Part shown: one piece after another, positions 55,767 to 64,000 of the stretch | Position numbering within the stretch: the stretch's first letter is position 1 | Layout of the letters: each line of letters begins with the position of its first letter | Position numbers and translations under genes: made by a program | DNA from: Kitagawia praeruptora | Lineage: Eukaryota; Streptophyta; Magnoliopsida; Apiales; Apiaceae | DNA length: 64,000 nucleotides | Direction of reading: 5' to 3' | Assembly (NCBI GenBank): GCA_037693485.1 | Contig: CM075344.1 | Location: 18,622,501 to 18,686,500, forward strand | The notes under the pieces: generated by a model | Seen by the model: the letters and a program-made list of their open reading frames with translations, nothing else | What the model was told of the DNA's origin: nothing | Databases searched by the model: none

Positions 55767-55969
55767 TATTAGTTATCCCGTAACATCCGCACAGAACATG
55801 CGTGCATATTTATAAAGCTACTCCTTAGTTACACCCTTCGTATTAATTTACTTGCCCATTTTAAATCCTGCAAAAGGAGCATTTGCCAAAATCATTGGAT
55901 ATGCATGTTGCGCGTGTATATAAATCTGAATACACGCGTAACTAGTGCTTTTAACAAAAAAATTGAGAC

Positions 55970-56310
55970 ATGAAAGATGTGTATCACCCGTTCCAAGAGA
56001 TGCTAAAAAAGAAAGGCTACGACGAATATGCAATTGGTCAACTGAAGGAACACTGTAGGAAGAAACTGATCTCCGCTACTGATCAGCTTGAAGTTTGATG
56101 ATGAAACTAGAGGGGAAGGAGAAAACGGAGAAGAAAAAGAAGCTCTTTGAAAATCTATGCAAGACTATCAAGGACATTCTTGGTGACAAGGTGGGAAAAG
56201 TGGTTGCTTCCAATCGTTTGTGGACTCCCCTTGTCTTGTGACTGGAGTATCGGTGGATTGCAAACATGGAAATAATCATGAAGGCTCGGGTTCGTAGGGA
56301 CAGCCAGCAT
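55970..56310 (+). pseudogene. Cytosolic HSP90 fragment
   Basis: Plus strand encodes GYDEYAIGQLKEHCRKKLISAT, then KKKLFENLCKTIKDILGDKVGKVV and, in another frame, EYRWIANMEIIMKAR. These align in order to the C-terminal half of HSP90 (DEYAIGQLKEF..KKLVSAT; LCKVIKDVLGDKVEKV; EYGWTANMERIMKAQ). A stop follows TDQLEV and another LWTPLVL, plus small deletions. No introns within the aligned part. A retained scrap, with a further insertion at its 3' end. Confidence 0.8.
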
Positions 56311-56311
56311 G

Positions 56312-56421
56312 TCGGGTCTGGATCCTCTGTCCCCTTCCTCTGTGTCCCCCTGTGTTCCCTATTCTTTTTAATACAAAAAGAGTACGCATGCGGGGCCAAT
56401 TTAAAATAAAAAATATTTTTA
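56312..56421. mobile_element. Small insertion with ~20-bp direct repeats in the HSP90 fragment
   Basis: TTCGTAGGGACAGC.AGCATGTCG occurs on both sides (about 56289-56311 and 56422-56444), bracketing ~110 bp ending in an A/T-rich run. Long target duplications suggest a short non-LTR retroelement. No known family recognised. Confidence 0.5.
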
Positions 56422-56444
56422 TTCGTAGGGACAGCAGCATGTCG

Positions 56445-56805
56445 TCTTCAATATTCACAAAGTTTAGAATGTAATATTTAGATTCGACTTTGTTTTCCTA
56501 AACAAAAAATCAGAAGATTGTATTTTATCTTAAAGAAAATAAAGAATCAAGTTTATGCAGAAATCTACTAATTGATACAACATTTAACAGAATATTACCT
56601 TCCATTAACATTTCCGTGACAGAACATAAACTTTCCACACTGCATAAATCCATTCAGAGAACATCAGGTACAAGTTGAACAAAACTTTTCTTTAATAATG
56701 AGCTTTTAGAAATAAAATCATAAGATAGCAACCAACATGTTCTAAGATGTTTCAATTTACCATCCCTAAACTGCAGAAACAACAAAACTCAGAAATCAGA
56801 CTTCT
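56445..56805. other. Intergenic, no gene seen
   Basis: AT-rich sequence upstream of the Gly-rich exon-like piece. Nothing supported. Confidence 0.4.
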
Positions 56806-56880
56806 AAGAAAAGCTTGAACTAGGTGGAGCTCCGCCATAACTTCCAGATCCACGCCCAAATCCACCACCTCTAGCTACCA
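56806..56880 (-). pseudogene. Possible last exon of an RGG-type RNA-binding protein
   Basis: Minus strand, after an AG acceptor, encodes RGGGFGRGSGSYGGAPPSSSFS then stop. Such Arg/Gly-rich tails end plant RNA-binding proteins. I find no clear upstream exons in 57000-58720, so this may be an isolated fragment or the end of a gene I cannot assemble. An ATG|GTAATA at 58723-58721 could be a tiny first exon, but this is weak. Confidence 0.35.
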
Positions 56881-56891
56881 GCATATACCGT

Positions 56892-57018
56892 GCAAGTTCA
56901 CAATCAATAATCAATTACTTAGAGAATCCAAGGTTAAAGTGTTTTAAAAAAATACCTGCAAGTTCACAATGAATAATCAATTACTTAGAGAATCCAAGGT
57001 TAAAGTGTTTTAAAAAAA
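56892..57018. repeat. Tandem duplication, two ~65-bp units
   Basis: GCAAGTTCACAAT.AATAATC...GTGTTTTAAAAAAA occurs twice back to back with one substitution (CAATCAAT/CAATGAAT) and a small change at the junction. Confidence 0.85.
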
Positions 57019-58806
57019 AAAGCACGGTAAATGATTTAAAGAAAATGCAGCAAATGTTAATCATGTATCGCGGGTGACGGATACTAGTAAACATATAGCA
57101 GGTACAAGTTACAACACAAGCCAAGCCCCACGTAAAGAAGTCATGCATGACAAAGTGGTCAGGAAATTGGTTGAAAACAAGATGTTGCAATGGATATAGA
57201 TAATATGGATCTGTTCCCATGGAAAAGATTTGCTGATTTGCATCAGACTAATGTGTTCCTGTGGATTACAGCTTAAATTAGGTAAATTATTGAATGCATG
57301 GGCTAGATCATATGGGTCAAAGAGAAAAATGGAAATGTTAGTTTCCCATGAAAGCGCTTTCAAAAAGAAAAGCTTGTAGTGACAAAACCTAACACCACTT
57401 TTAGCTCGGAATGCTTCCTCCACGAAAGCACGCCAAATGGGCACTAATTAGGACAAATGCATACAAGTTTTACAACCTAACAAGCATCACAATATAACAA
57501 ACTAATGATTAAAAAAATAAATAAATAACTCAGAAATTTATTTAAGAGGCAATGGAAAAAACTAAGCAGCCTAATTATGATGCTTTCAAATTTCAGTTTT
57601 CATCCACGTAATAAATAAAGACAAACAACCTCTTAACATGAATGGAAGGGAGAGGGAGGAAAGAAAACTTACTGTCACTCGCAGAAAGAGAAGACAGGTC
57701 CAACAAGATGTTCAAATAAAAACATCAACCCCAGACCAATACACTAGTCATACCCAAAGGGTCATATCCACTGATAAGTTGTGAAGAGTTAAACACTTAA
57801 ACATATAAAATCTCTTAACCGGATGGGCTCTATAGCTAGACCCCACAAAATAAATACATCATCTTCTCTGCATTATAATTAAACAATTCCATAAGTCACA
57901 ATTTTTTTGCCCAATTTTTAATTTTAATCTAATTTGGACTACATTGCCCTTGTAAGTATCATTGAAGTACATTTTCTTTTTCTTAATTTTAAAACCAATC
58001 AAGAATTTTGGATACATGAATGCACAATGCTTAGTAGTTTGTGACTAAAAGATTACACTAAAAAAAGGACGATAGGTTCCCATGTTTTGGTGTAAATGTA
58101 GATACCTAGGAATTACATGTTCATTTGTCCAATTTTAAAAAAAACAAACACGCTAACCCATTCTAGTTCCAAGAAACTTGCAATTATATAGTTGAGTTAC
58201 ACGGAAACAAACAAGGCCAACATATTAATCATCTGAAATAGGTCCCTATTGGCTTCATATGGACTCCTCTACCAGTATTTGTTCGGAATGTGCATAAGTG
58301 GAGAGGTACACATGGTTATGTTTTTATGTCATCTACTCATGACTCATTTGGTAGCTTTTATTAATTTTTGCGGCTAAATTGTACTTTTCCTTTTTAAGTC
58401 TTAAACAAACTGACCTTTTTTCACAAAAACAGACCAGCATTGCTTAGTAAATTCAACATTTCTAACATTTCCACAAACGTCTCGCGCACTTACTCTTTCG
58501 ACTTAAAACTCTGCATTAACTTGATCACTTGCAAATTCGGCACATCTACAAACATCCTCTGCATTATCATATCACACAACAAACTCACCACATTAAAATC
58601 TGCAATTTTAATTTAACACTAATCAAAGTTTTATTTAAAATTGTAACCCTAATTAAAAACCAACAAATCAAAAAAAATAAAATAAAAATAATAATGATAA
58701 AGAAATTGGAGAATTATTACCATAGTTGCTGCGAGATGGGTCGAATTAGAGGAGAGCTCTGATGTAATTAAGGTTTGATGGGCTTTGTTTAAGTTTCTGT
58801 ATGATA
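57019..58806. other. Intergenic or intronic, no gene assembled
   Basis: AT-rich. One exon-like stretch on the minus strand near 57670-57715 (NILLDLSSLSASD before GTAAGT) and GC-richer sequence near 58720-58790 resemble parts of a minus-strand gene ending at the Gly-rich exon. I cannot connect them. Confidence 0.3.
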
Positions 58807-59065
58807 CTCCCTCCGTATCTTTTTTCTTTTTCTGTTTTGACTTTTTACACTGTTCATTGTAAGCGATTGACTACTAATTTATGCATAATTTATAAGACAA
58901 AATATAGTCATGAGTGATCTTGTTGGATTCGTATTTGTGAGTACTTTAATACAGTGAAGTTTTTATATTTACTACTAAAACGAAATTAAAGATATTAACA
59001 ATCAAAAGTGTGCATTGGCAAGCGTGATAATGATTAACAGGAAAAGAAATAAGGGACGGAGGGAA
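58807..59065. mobile_element. Stowaway-like MITE, ~259 bp
   Basis: CTCCCTCCGTATCTTTTT / AAATAAGGGACGGAGGGAA ends with flanking TA (58805-58806, 59066-59067). The ends are more diverged than in the other copies. Confidence 0.75.
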
Positions 59066-59075
59066 TAGTAGTTTA

Positions 59076-59465
59076 GAGCATGTTTGGCAACAGCTTACCG
59101 GAAGTCCACATAGCTTTAAGTCAAAAATGTACCATTTGGCAACCCGGGCTTTAAGCCCGCTTTAAGTTAAAAAACTGCTTTAAGTCATAAGTTCCATTTA
59201 GGTACTTTTGACTTATAACTTATGACTTATGGAGTTTTTTTTTTTTTTTTCTAAATTCTTGTAAAGTTTAAATATTATGAATTTAAAAGTTTTTTAAGTC
59301 AAATATCACTTTAAATCAAAATTATTAAATCCCCATTTAACTTTAAGTAAAATTACCTAAACACATTTATTCAACTTAAAGTAAACAACTTTACTTTCTC
59401 CTTTAAGTTAAAAACACCTCCTTTAAGTCAAAAGTAACTTATTTTAAGCAATGTCAAACACCCTC
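59076..59465. mobile_element. Tourist-like MITE, 390 bp
   Basis: Inverted ends GAGCATGTTTGGCAACAGCTTA / TAAGCAATGTCAAACACCCTC flanked by TTA (59073-59075, 59466-59468). The interior is built from repeated CTTTAAGTCAAAA/TTTTGACTTA words. Typical of PIF/Harbinger MITEs. Confidence 0.8.
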
Positions 59466-59838
59466 TTAATTTGGGTCTCGTCTCAACAATTTGATTTTTT
59501 TTCTTAGGTGAGTGGTGACTAACTATTTGAGTATTTCTATGTCGTTTAATCTAAAAAAAATAAGTTAAATGAAAAATTCTTAAAGAAATGAGCATTTTTA
59601 TAAACATGTTGACATAAATAGTAGTACAAAATTAATTAATGTACAATTGTACATATAATATTACCTACCAGACAAATTCAAAAAAAATTGAAATTCAAAT
59701 CCAAATATCCTTTAACTCAAAATCAGCTAAAAATTAATAAGACATCAGATAATTCTGATGAGGTATTCCCCCTCTGTAAACAGACCACCAACGAATTTGG
59801 ATAGCAAGAGAATCCAATTTGATTAGCAAGTGAACATT

Positions 59839-60004
59839 TTTTTTTTACCGAAAAGGTAACCATTTCATTAATCTTCACATTCAGCTACCAAACAAGGTAG
59901 CAACTTGGGCCATCCCCATATTGAAACCACGATAGAGTATAAAATAGAAGCTCGAGCAAATTCGTGAGCAACCATATTTGCTGGTTGTCTTACAAACACA
60001 GGAG
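59839..60004 (-). mobile_element. 5'-truncated L1 LINE scrap with RNase H end
   Basis: Minus strand encodes PVFVRQPANMVAHEFARASIL...VAECED, then stop. This is like the C-terminal RNase H of plant L1 elements (R.AN.VAH.LAR). The 3' end reads ATGAAATGGTTACCTTTTCGG followed by an A run. Flanked by AAGTGAACATT at 59828-59838 and 60005-60015. Confidence 0.8.
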
Positions 60005-60189
60005 AAGTGAACATTATTACTAGGTTGTTAGATTCAATATTTTCACTAGAACTCAAAAGAGAAGCATTTGGGTTTCAAAAAAAAAAGAGAAGCATTTGAA
60101 AAAAGAGAAGCACAGTCTCAATTTTTTTTGGTAAACTAAATCGCATCAGAAAGAAAACCATCATACAATGCCCTTCTGAATAAACATTT

Positions 60190-60839
60190 CCCATCCGAAG
60201 GTGGGAGTTTCAGCTGCGAATTATAATATGTAATGTCTTATTCTTTGTTGATTCCATGGTAGCATGAACTTTTTTACAAAGCTCTGTTATACTTTTTGCA
60301 CCACCTTCTTTATCAGAATAGAAACAGAAATAGGTCTGGTATTTCTCAGTCTCATTTTCTCATTTTGCAAATACCTCAATGAGGTTTTTGTCAGTGATGA
60401 GCTTGTTAAATGTCAAAGTTCCAGTTTTGTCACTGCAAAGCGCGTCCATTCCGGCCATCTCCTCCATATTTGCATCTGCGGGAACTCTCTCTCCTAAATA
60501 TATGCTGATTATATCCCCAGGCACAAAGACAGCAGTCTCTTCTTCATTCCCCATTTCTAAGAAAAACTGACAGGTTTCCCTAGTCATTTCATTCCACAAA
60601 AAGCCAAATATCACACTGTTCGAAAATTTTGAACATCTGCGTTGCACTTGATGAAAGAATGTTGAACCAGGCTTTACACTATAAACATAGCCAGCTAATT
60701 TTGGGTCACAAGAAAAAATATCTTGTTCAGGAATTTCGTGAAACAACTTGAGGGTCTTAACTAGCAGTGATTCCAAATGCTTCAACCTTCCACAGACACC
60801 CCAAAAACCACCAACAGACTTCATGTTTAAACAACTCAT
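60190..60839 (-). pseudogene. Chimeric pseudogene copy 2 (P-type ATPase motif), uninterrupted
   Basis: Minus-strand 159-codon ORF (60839-60360). Its N-terminal ~100 residues I do not recognise. It then reads VFVPGDIISIYLGERVPADAN joined directly to EEMAGMDALCSDKTGTLTFNKL and DKNLIEVFAK. The latter two match plasma-membrane H+-ATPase before the phosphorylated Asp, but the ~120 residues normally between PADA and the DKTGTLT region are missing. A TGA follows FAK, where copy 1 reads through to GEDETEKHQTYFCFY. Residual homology continues to 60190. Not a functional pump. Confidence 0.7.
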
Positions 60840-61181
60840 ATAATGAACCGCAAACTGTCCGAAATTTTAGGTAAGGTTATTGATAAGTTTGCAAAACATA
60901 GAACTTAATGCCATTGTTACACAAATATCCTAAATTTTAAAAAGAGTGCACCGATAATCCATAAATTACTCTATCCTTAACCATGGTTAAACAACTGATA
61001 ACAACATCCTCGGAAAATTTGTAACATACATGAATGTAATTAAATATCTCTGCTGATTAGCAAGAAACAAATCTCCGATGTTCACATTTGAGGAATGTAA
61101 TTGTTTGATGTAGAGATAAATTAACAACAGTACAAGTGCACTCTTTAGTCTGTTCTTGTTCTTGAGTGATACCAATGGCCT
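60840..61181. repeat. Segment paralogous to 29.8-30.4 kb
   Basis: Matches 29800-30430 in order (AAGGTTATTGATAAGTTTGC, GTTACACAAATAT, AACAAATCTCCGATGTTCAC) but lacks the 235-bp tandem duplication. Non-coding. Confidence 0.8.
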
Positions 61182-61410
61182 CTAGTCTGAAATATCAGAA
61201 GAGTCTTCAACCAAGTAGTAACTAGCATCTGTTTCTTCAACCCTTACATCCTCAAAGATGTGTTCCAACAATGGGCAACGATATACCATCACCTGCTCTT
61301 GCTTTAAAGCCGGCGCTTGGAACTCGAAATTTGCACCATGAAAAAGCCTTTTGAGCTGAGGCAAGTCTCTAAGATGAATTGACGAGAGTTGAGGGAGTGT
61401 GAGTGGAACC
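61182..61410 (-). pseudogene. NLR last-exon fragment, copy 2
   Basis: Minus strand encodes VPLTLPQLSSIHL..LPQLKRLFHGANFEFQAPALKQ and CPLLEHIFEDVRVEE, paralogous to 30438-30674 with a different C-terminal tail. No other NLR exon lies to its right in the window. Confidence 0.75.
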
Positions 61411-61487
61411 TTCAGAAATCAATGTACATTTATGTGTTTGTAAGAAATATAAATGTTGGAACAGAGTCAATTAGCGTTATATAAATA

Positions 61488-63285
61488 TATGATTTTACAA
61501 AATTGCCCATCTTATTTTTACATGTAAATCCCATATATCTCAGGTAATTGACCTGAGATACATATCAGGTTCCCTATCCTCTTTTTTAAAATTATCAAAA
61601 ATAATACAGAAATAAGCACTAAAGTTAGGATTCTACTTAATTACAAATTAATAAATATAATATAATATAATTAATAGTAATTATTCGATTGCCTTTTTTC
61701 CATTTACTTTTACTTAAAGATATTTTCTTTTATAAACACCTAAAAATATCAATATTTCGACCATTAATATTTTTCTTCTAATAAAATGCGTTACCTTTTT
61801 TTATTTAAATCTAATCTTACAATCATTAATATATACCCGAAAATATCACACCATATTTTCTATTATTGATAAAATATATAAAAAAAATTCGTAAACGTTA
61901 TTTATAATGAGGAAATATTAGTATAATCCGTAAACATGAGTATATTAAAATAAAATTTAAAAAATTATTATTGTGACTATATAAAAACATAAATGTAGCA
62001 TTAAATAAAATTTATAACATAATAAAATAAACCCGTGCATCGCACTTCCATTGAAAGTTTGTCGATTCGGTTTTTGGCACGGTCATCCTAATTATAAAAT
62101 AAATAATAAAATAATATAATTAATAATAATTTGTCGATTGGCTTTTTTAATTAAAAGACGTTTACTTTTAATTGATTATTTTACTTTTTATAAACACCTA
62201 AAATATCGTATCTTCCAATCAGTAATATTTTTTCATAATTAAAATAAGTTAATTTCTTATTTAAAACATAATCTTGCAATAATTAATATATACCCAAAAT
62301 ATCACACCGTATACAACGAATAATGATCATTACACTTTTAGTAAAACAATCATAACGATTAGATATATTATATGATTAAATTAATTTACTAAAATTTCAA
62401 GGTTTGAATTCCTTTAAAGACATATTTATTTTAAAATTTTAATGTAGTTTTAAACCATGCATAGCATAAATTAAATTTATATTAAATTATTTAAATATAA
62501 TTTAAAGAAATTACTAAAAATAATTTATTATATAGAAATATAATTTTTACAAAAATAAAAATTTATTACCTATCAAAATAAATCCATGCATCGCACGAGT
62601 TATAAGCTACTATGATAAAAGCTAATTATTATGTACTAGTACTGGGGCTTGAGTACGGGTCGAGATTAAAAAATTAATATGAATAAATTATTGATAATAA
62701 ATATAATTAATGAGTATTATTTAAATATGTATTTGTAGAAAACTGAATGATAAAATATGTAAAAAATAAATAATATTAAATTATGTAGTTATAGGGGATC
62801 GAACATGTGGTGAAATAAAAAAAATGAAAATAAATAAATAAATAAATAAAATTAATAAGTATTACTTGAATATAAACTTATAGAGAATTGAATGATAAAA
62901 GTATATAATAAATAAACGCTATTTAAATATGTGGTTATAGGGAATTGTGTTAAAATTAAAGAAATTAAAATAAATAAATAAATTTGTATAATTATGCGGT
63001 TAGAAGGAATTGAATCCTAAGTGATCACAAAATTTGATACTTGTAACTATTATAGATTATTATTAAAGGTAAAATTTTAATAAATAAAATATTAATTAAT
63101 ACAATCATAACAAATAAGATTTTGTAAAAATATTATAGTACGGATAGAGACATATGATGTGTGTAATTTATTAACTTAAACTGCATGTCTGAGATTCTTA
63201 TAATAAATTTATATAAGAAACATCCTATTACATGCTATATTTATTTACGTTTAATTTAATTTTTGCTTAACAAAAAAAAAGAAAC
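61488..63285. repeat. AT-rich repeat block, Helitron-like remnants
   Basis: Very AT-rich, non-coding. 62605-63270 is a diverged copy of 33120-33780. CCCGTGCATCGCAC (62035) and CATGCATCGCACGAGTTATAAGCTA (62570-62595) look like decayed Helitron hairpin ends. No complete element delimited. Confidence 0.5.
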
Positions 63286-63955
63286 CGGATCTCCACCGGT
63301 GGAGAGCCCCAAAACCTTTCATTTTCTTTGTATTTTCTTCCTTCTTTAAATAAACTTTGTTTTAAAGTTTCGATTTTAATTTGTATCTTCGGATTCTTAG
63401 TTTTCCTTTGGATCTAAGGTTTCTAAACCTTTTCGGATCTGCATCTGTTCTTAGTTTCTTAAAATTCGGAGCTCTGACTATTTCTCCATTTCCGACTAGC
63501 CACGGGATTTGTGAGTGGGTTCATCTTGTTTATTGGGGATTCGATTTTTCAGATCTAAGTTTGGAGCTGTTGTTTTTTTCTTGTTTCTTCGATTTTTGTA
63601 TTTTAATTATAATTTTTAAGTTCTTAATCTTCATCTTGTAATGCTTAGTTGTTTGGTTTTCTCGCTTGTAATGCTGAGTTGTTTGGATTTTCTCTCCGTT
63701 TTGTGGGAGTTTGATTTTCTCTCCGGTTTGTGGGAGCGTGGATTTGGATTTAGTGATTCGAGCTGTTTTAGTTCTGCATTCAAGGTCGATAAGCTCAGAC
63801 GGGTGTTGGGGATACAATTGTATATATCTCCGTCAAAATTCGCTTTAGGTCTCCTGTGGATGTCCGGCGATTCAATTATGTTTGTTCTACTCGATATGAA
63901 TTGTAGATGCCGTATGGCTTTGATTTATTGAATTTAATACACTTGTTATTCAAAA
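63286..63955 (+). other. Unidentified T-rich transcript-like segment ending in an A run
   Basis: Less AT-rich than its left neighbour and ends TTATTCAAAAAAAAG at about 63950. It contains short direct repeats (CTTGTAATGCT.AGTTGTTTGG and GTTTGTGGGAG-like). Two short ORFs (63381-63641 and 63641-63931) have no recognisable domain. It could be the untranslated part of a non-LTR element or a processed transcript. Confidence 0.3.
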
Positions 63956-64000
63956 AAAAGTGAGAGTGGAGCATGCGGTCCATGTTTATAGTTATATTTT

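Noticed and set aside
56981..57444. Two overlapping minus-strand ORFs of 79 and 111 codons
   Set aside because: They overlap each other in different frames, have no domain, and include the tandem-duplicated tract.
58529..58762. 77-codon Lys/Ile/His-rich ORF
   Set aside because: AT-rich composition, no domain, overlaps a likely untranslated or promoter region.

Overview
This is nuclear DNA from a flowering plant, most likely a eudicot. The evidence is AT-rich sequence with introns, an NB-ARC/LRR resistance-type gene, a Sirevirus with a Met-tRNA primer site, chromoviral Ty3/gypsy elements, an RTE LINE, a BED-finger hAT transposon, and Stowaway, Tourist and Mutator-like MITEs. I cannot name the species. 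The window is a decayed NLR (disease-resistance gene) cluster filled with nested transposable elements, many of them datable from their ends.

Layout. 1-7282: 3' part of a Sirevirus (Ty1/copia) on +, with the RNase H end, a repeat-rich spacer, an intact 1331-codon third ORF and the 3' LTR. It sits in a broken Ty3/gypsy element on - (7283-11820) that also holds a 575-bp hAT-type MITE (7781-8355). 11821-14993: NLR-cluster debris, including an NLR coiled-coil fragment at 12.2-12.3 kb and a Stowaway-like MITE. 14994-29525: a complete 14.5-kb Sirevirus on -, with LTRs that read as identical, target duplication ACCTC, gag, pol and a 1329-codon third ORF. It splits a chimeric pseudogene carrying a P-type ATPase DKTGTLT stretch. 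29526-37080: a frameshifted CC-NBS-LRR gene on -, its introns loaded with a SINE, a 191-bp MITE and a 1.25-kb Mutator-like element. 37087-43717: a chromovirus on -, inserted 6 bp upstream of the NLR start codon with its 3' LTR pointing into the NLR gene. 43718-45731: NLR upstream DNA with a MITE, Helitron-like units and a Stowaway. 45732-50443: a Tourist-like MITE carrying an RTE LINE with an intact ORF. 50843-55327: an apparently complete hAT transposon whose two exons splice into a 667-residue transposase. 55328-64000: MITEs, an HSP90 fragment, an L1 scrap, a second copy of the ATPase-pseudogene/NLR-tail segment (60.19-61.49 kb), and AT-rich repeats.

How the parts relate. The 60.19-61.49 kb segment is a same-orientation paralogue of 14.79-14.99 plus 29.53-31.11 kb. 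It keeps the unoccupied sites of four insertions: the Sirevirus, SINE, MITE and Mutator-like element. A second paralogous pair (45.28-45.46 kb against 50.69-50.84 plus 55.33-55.42 kb) does the same for the hAT element. No clearly functional host gene is present. The coding potential that looks intact belongs to the Sireviruses, the LINE and the hAT. Annotation is by eye from sequence; no database search was possible.
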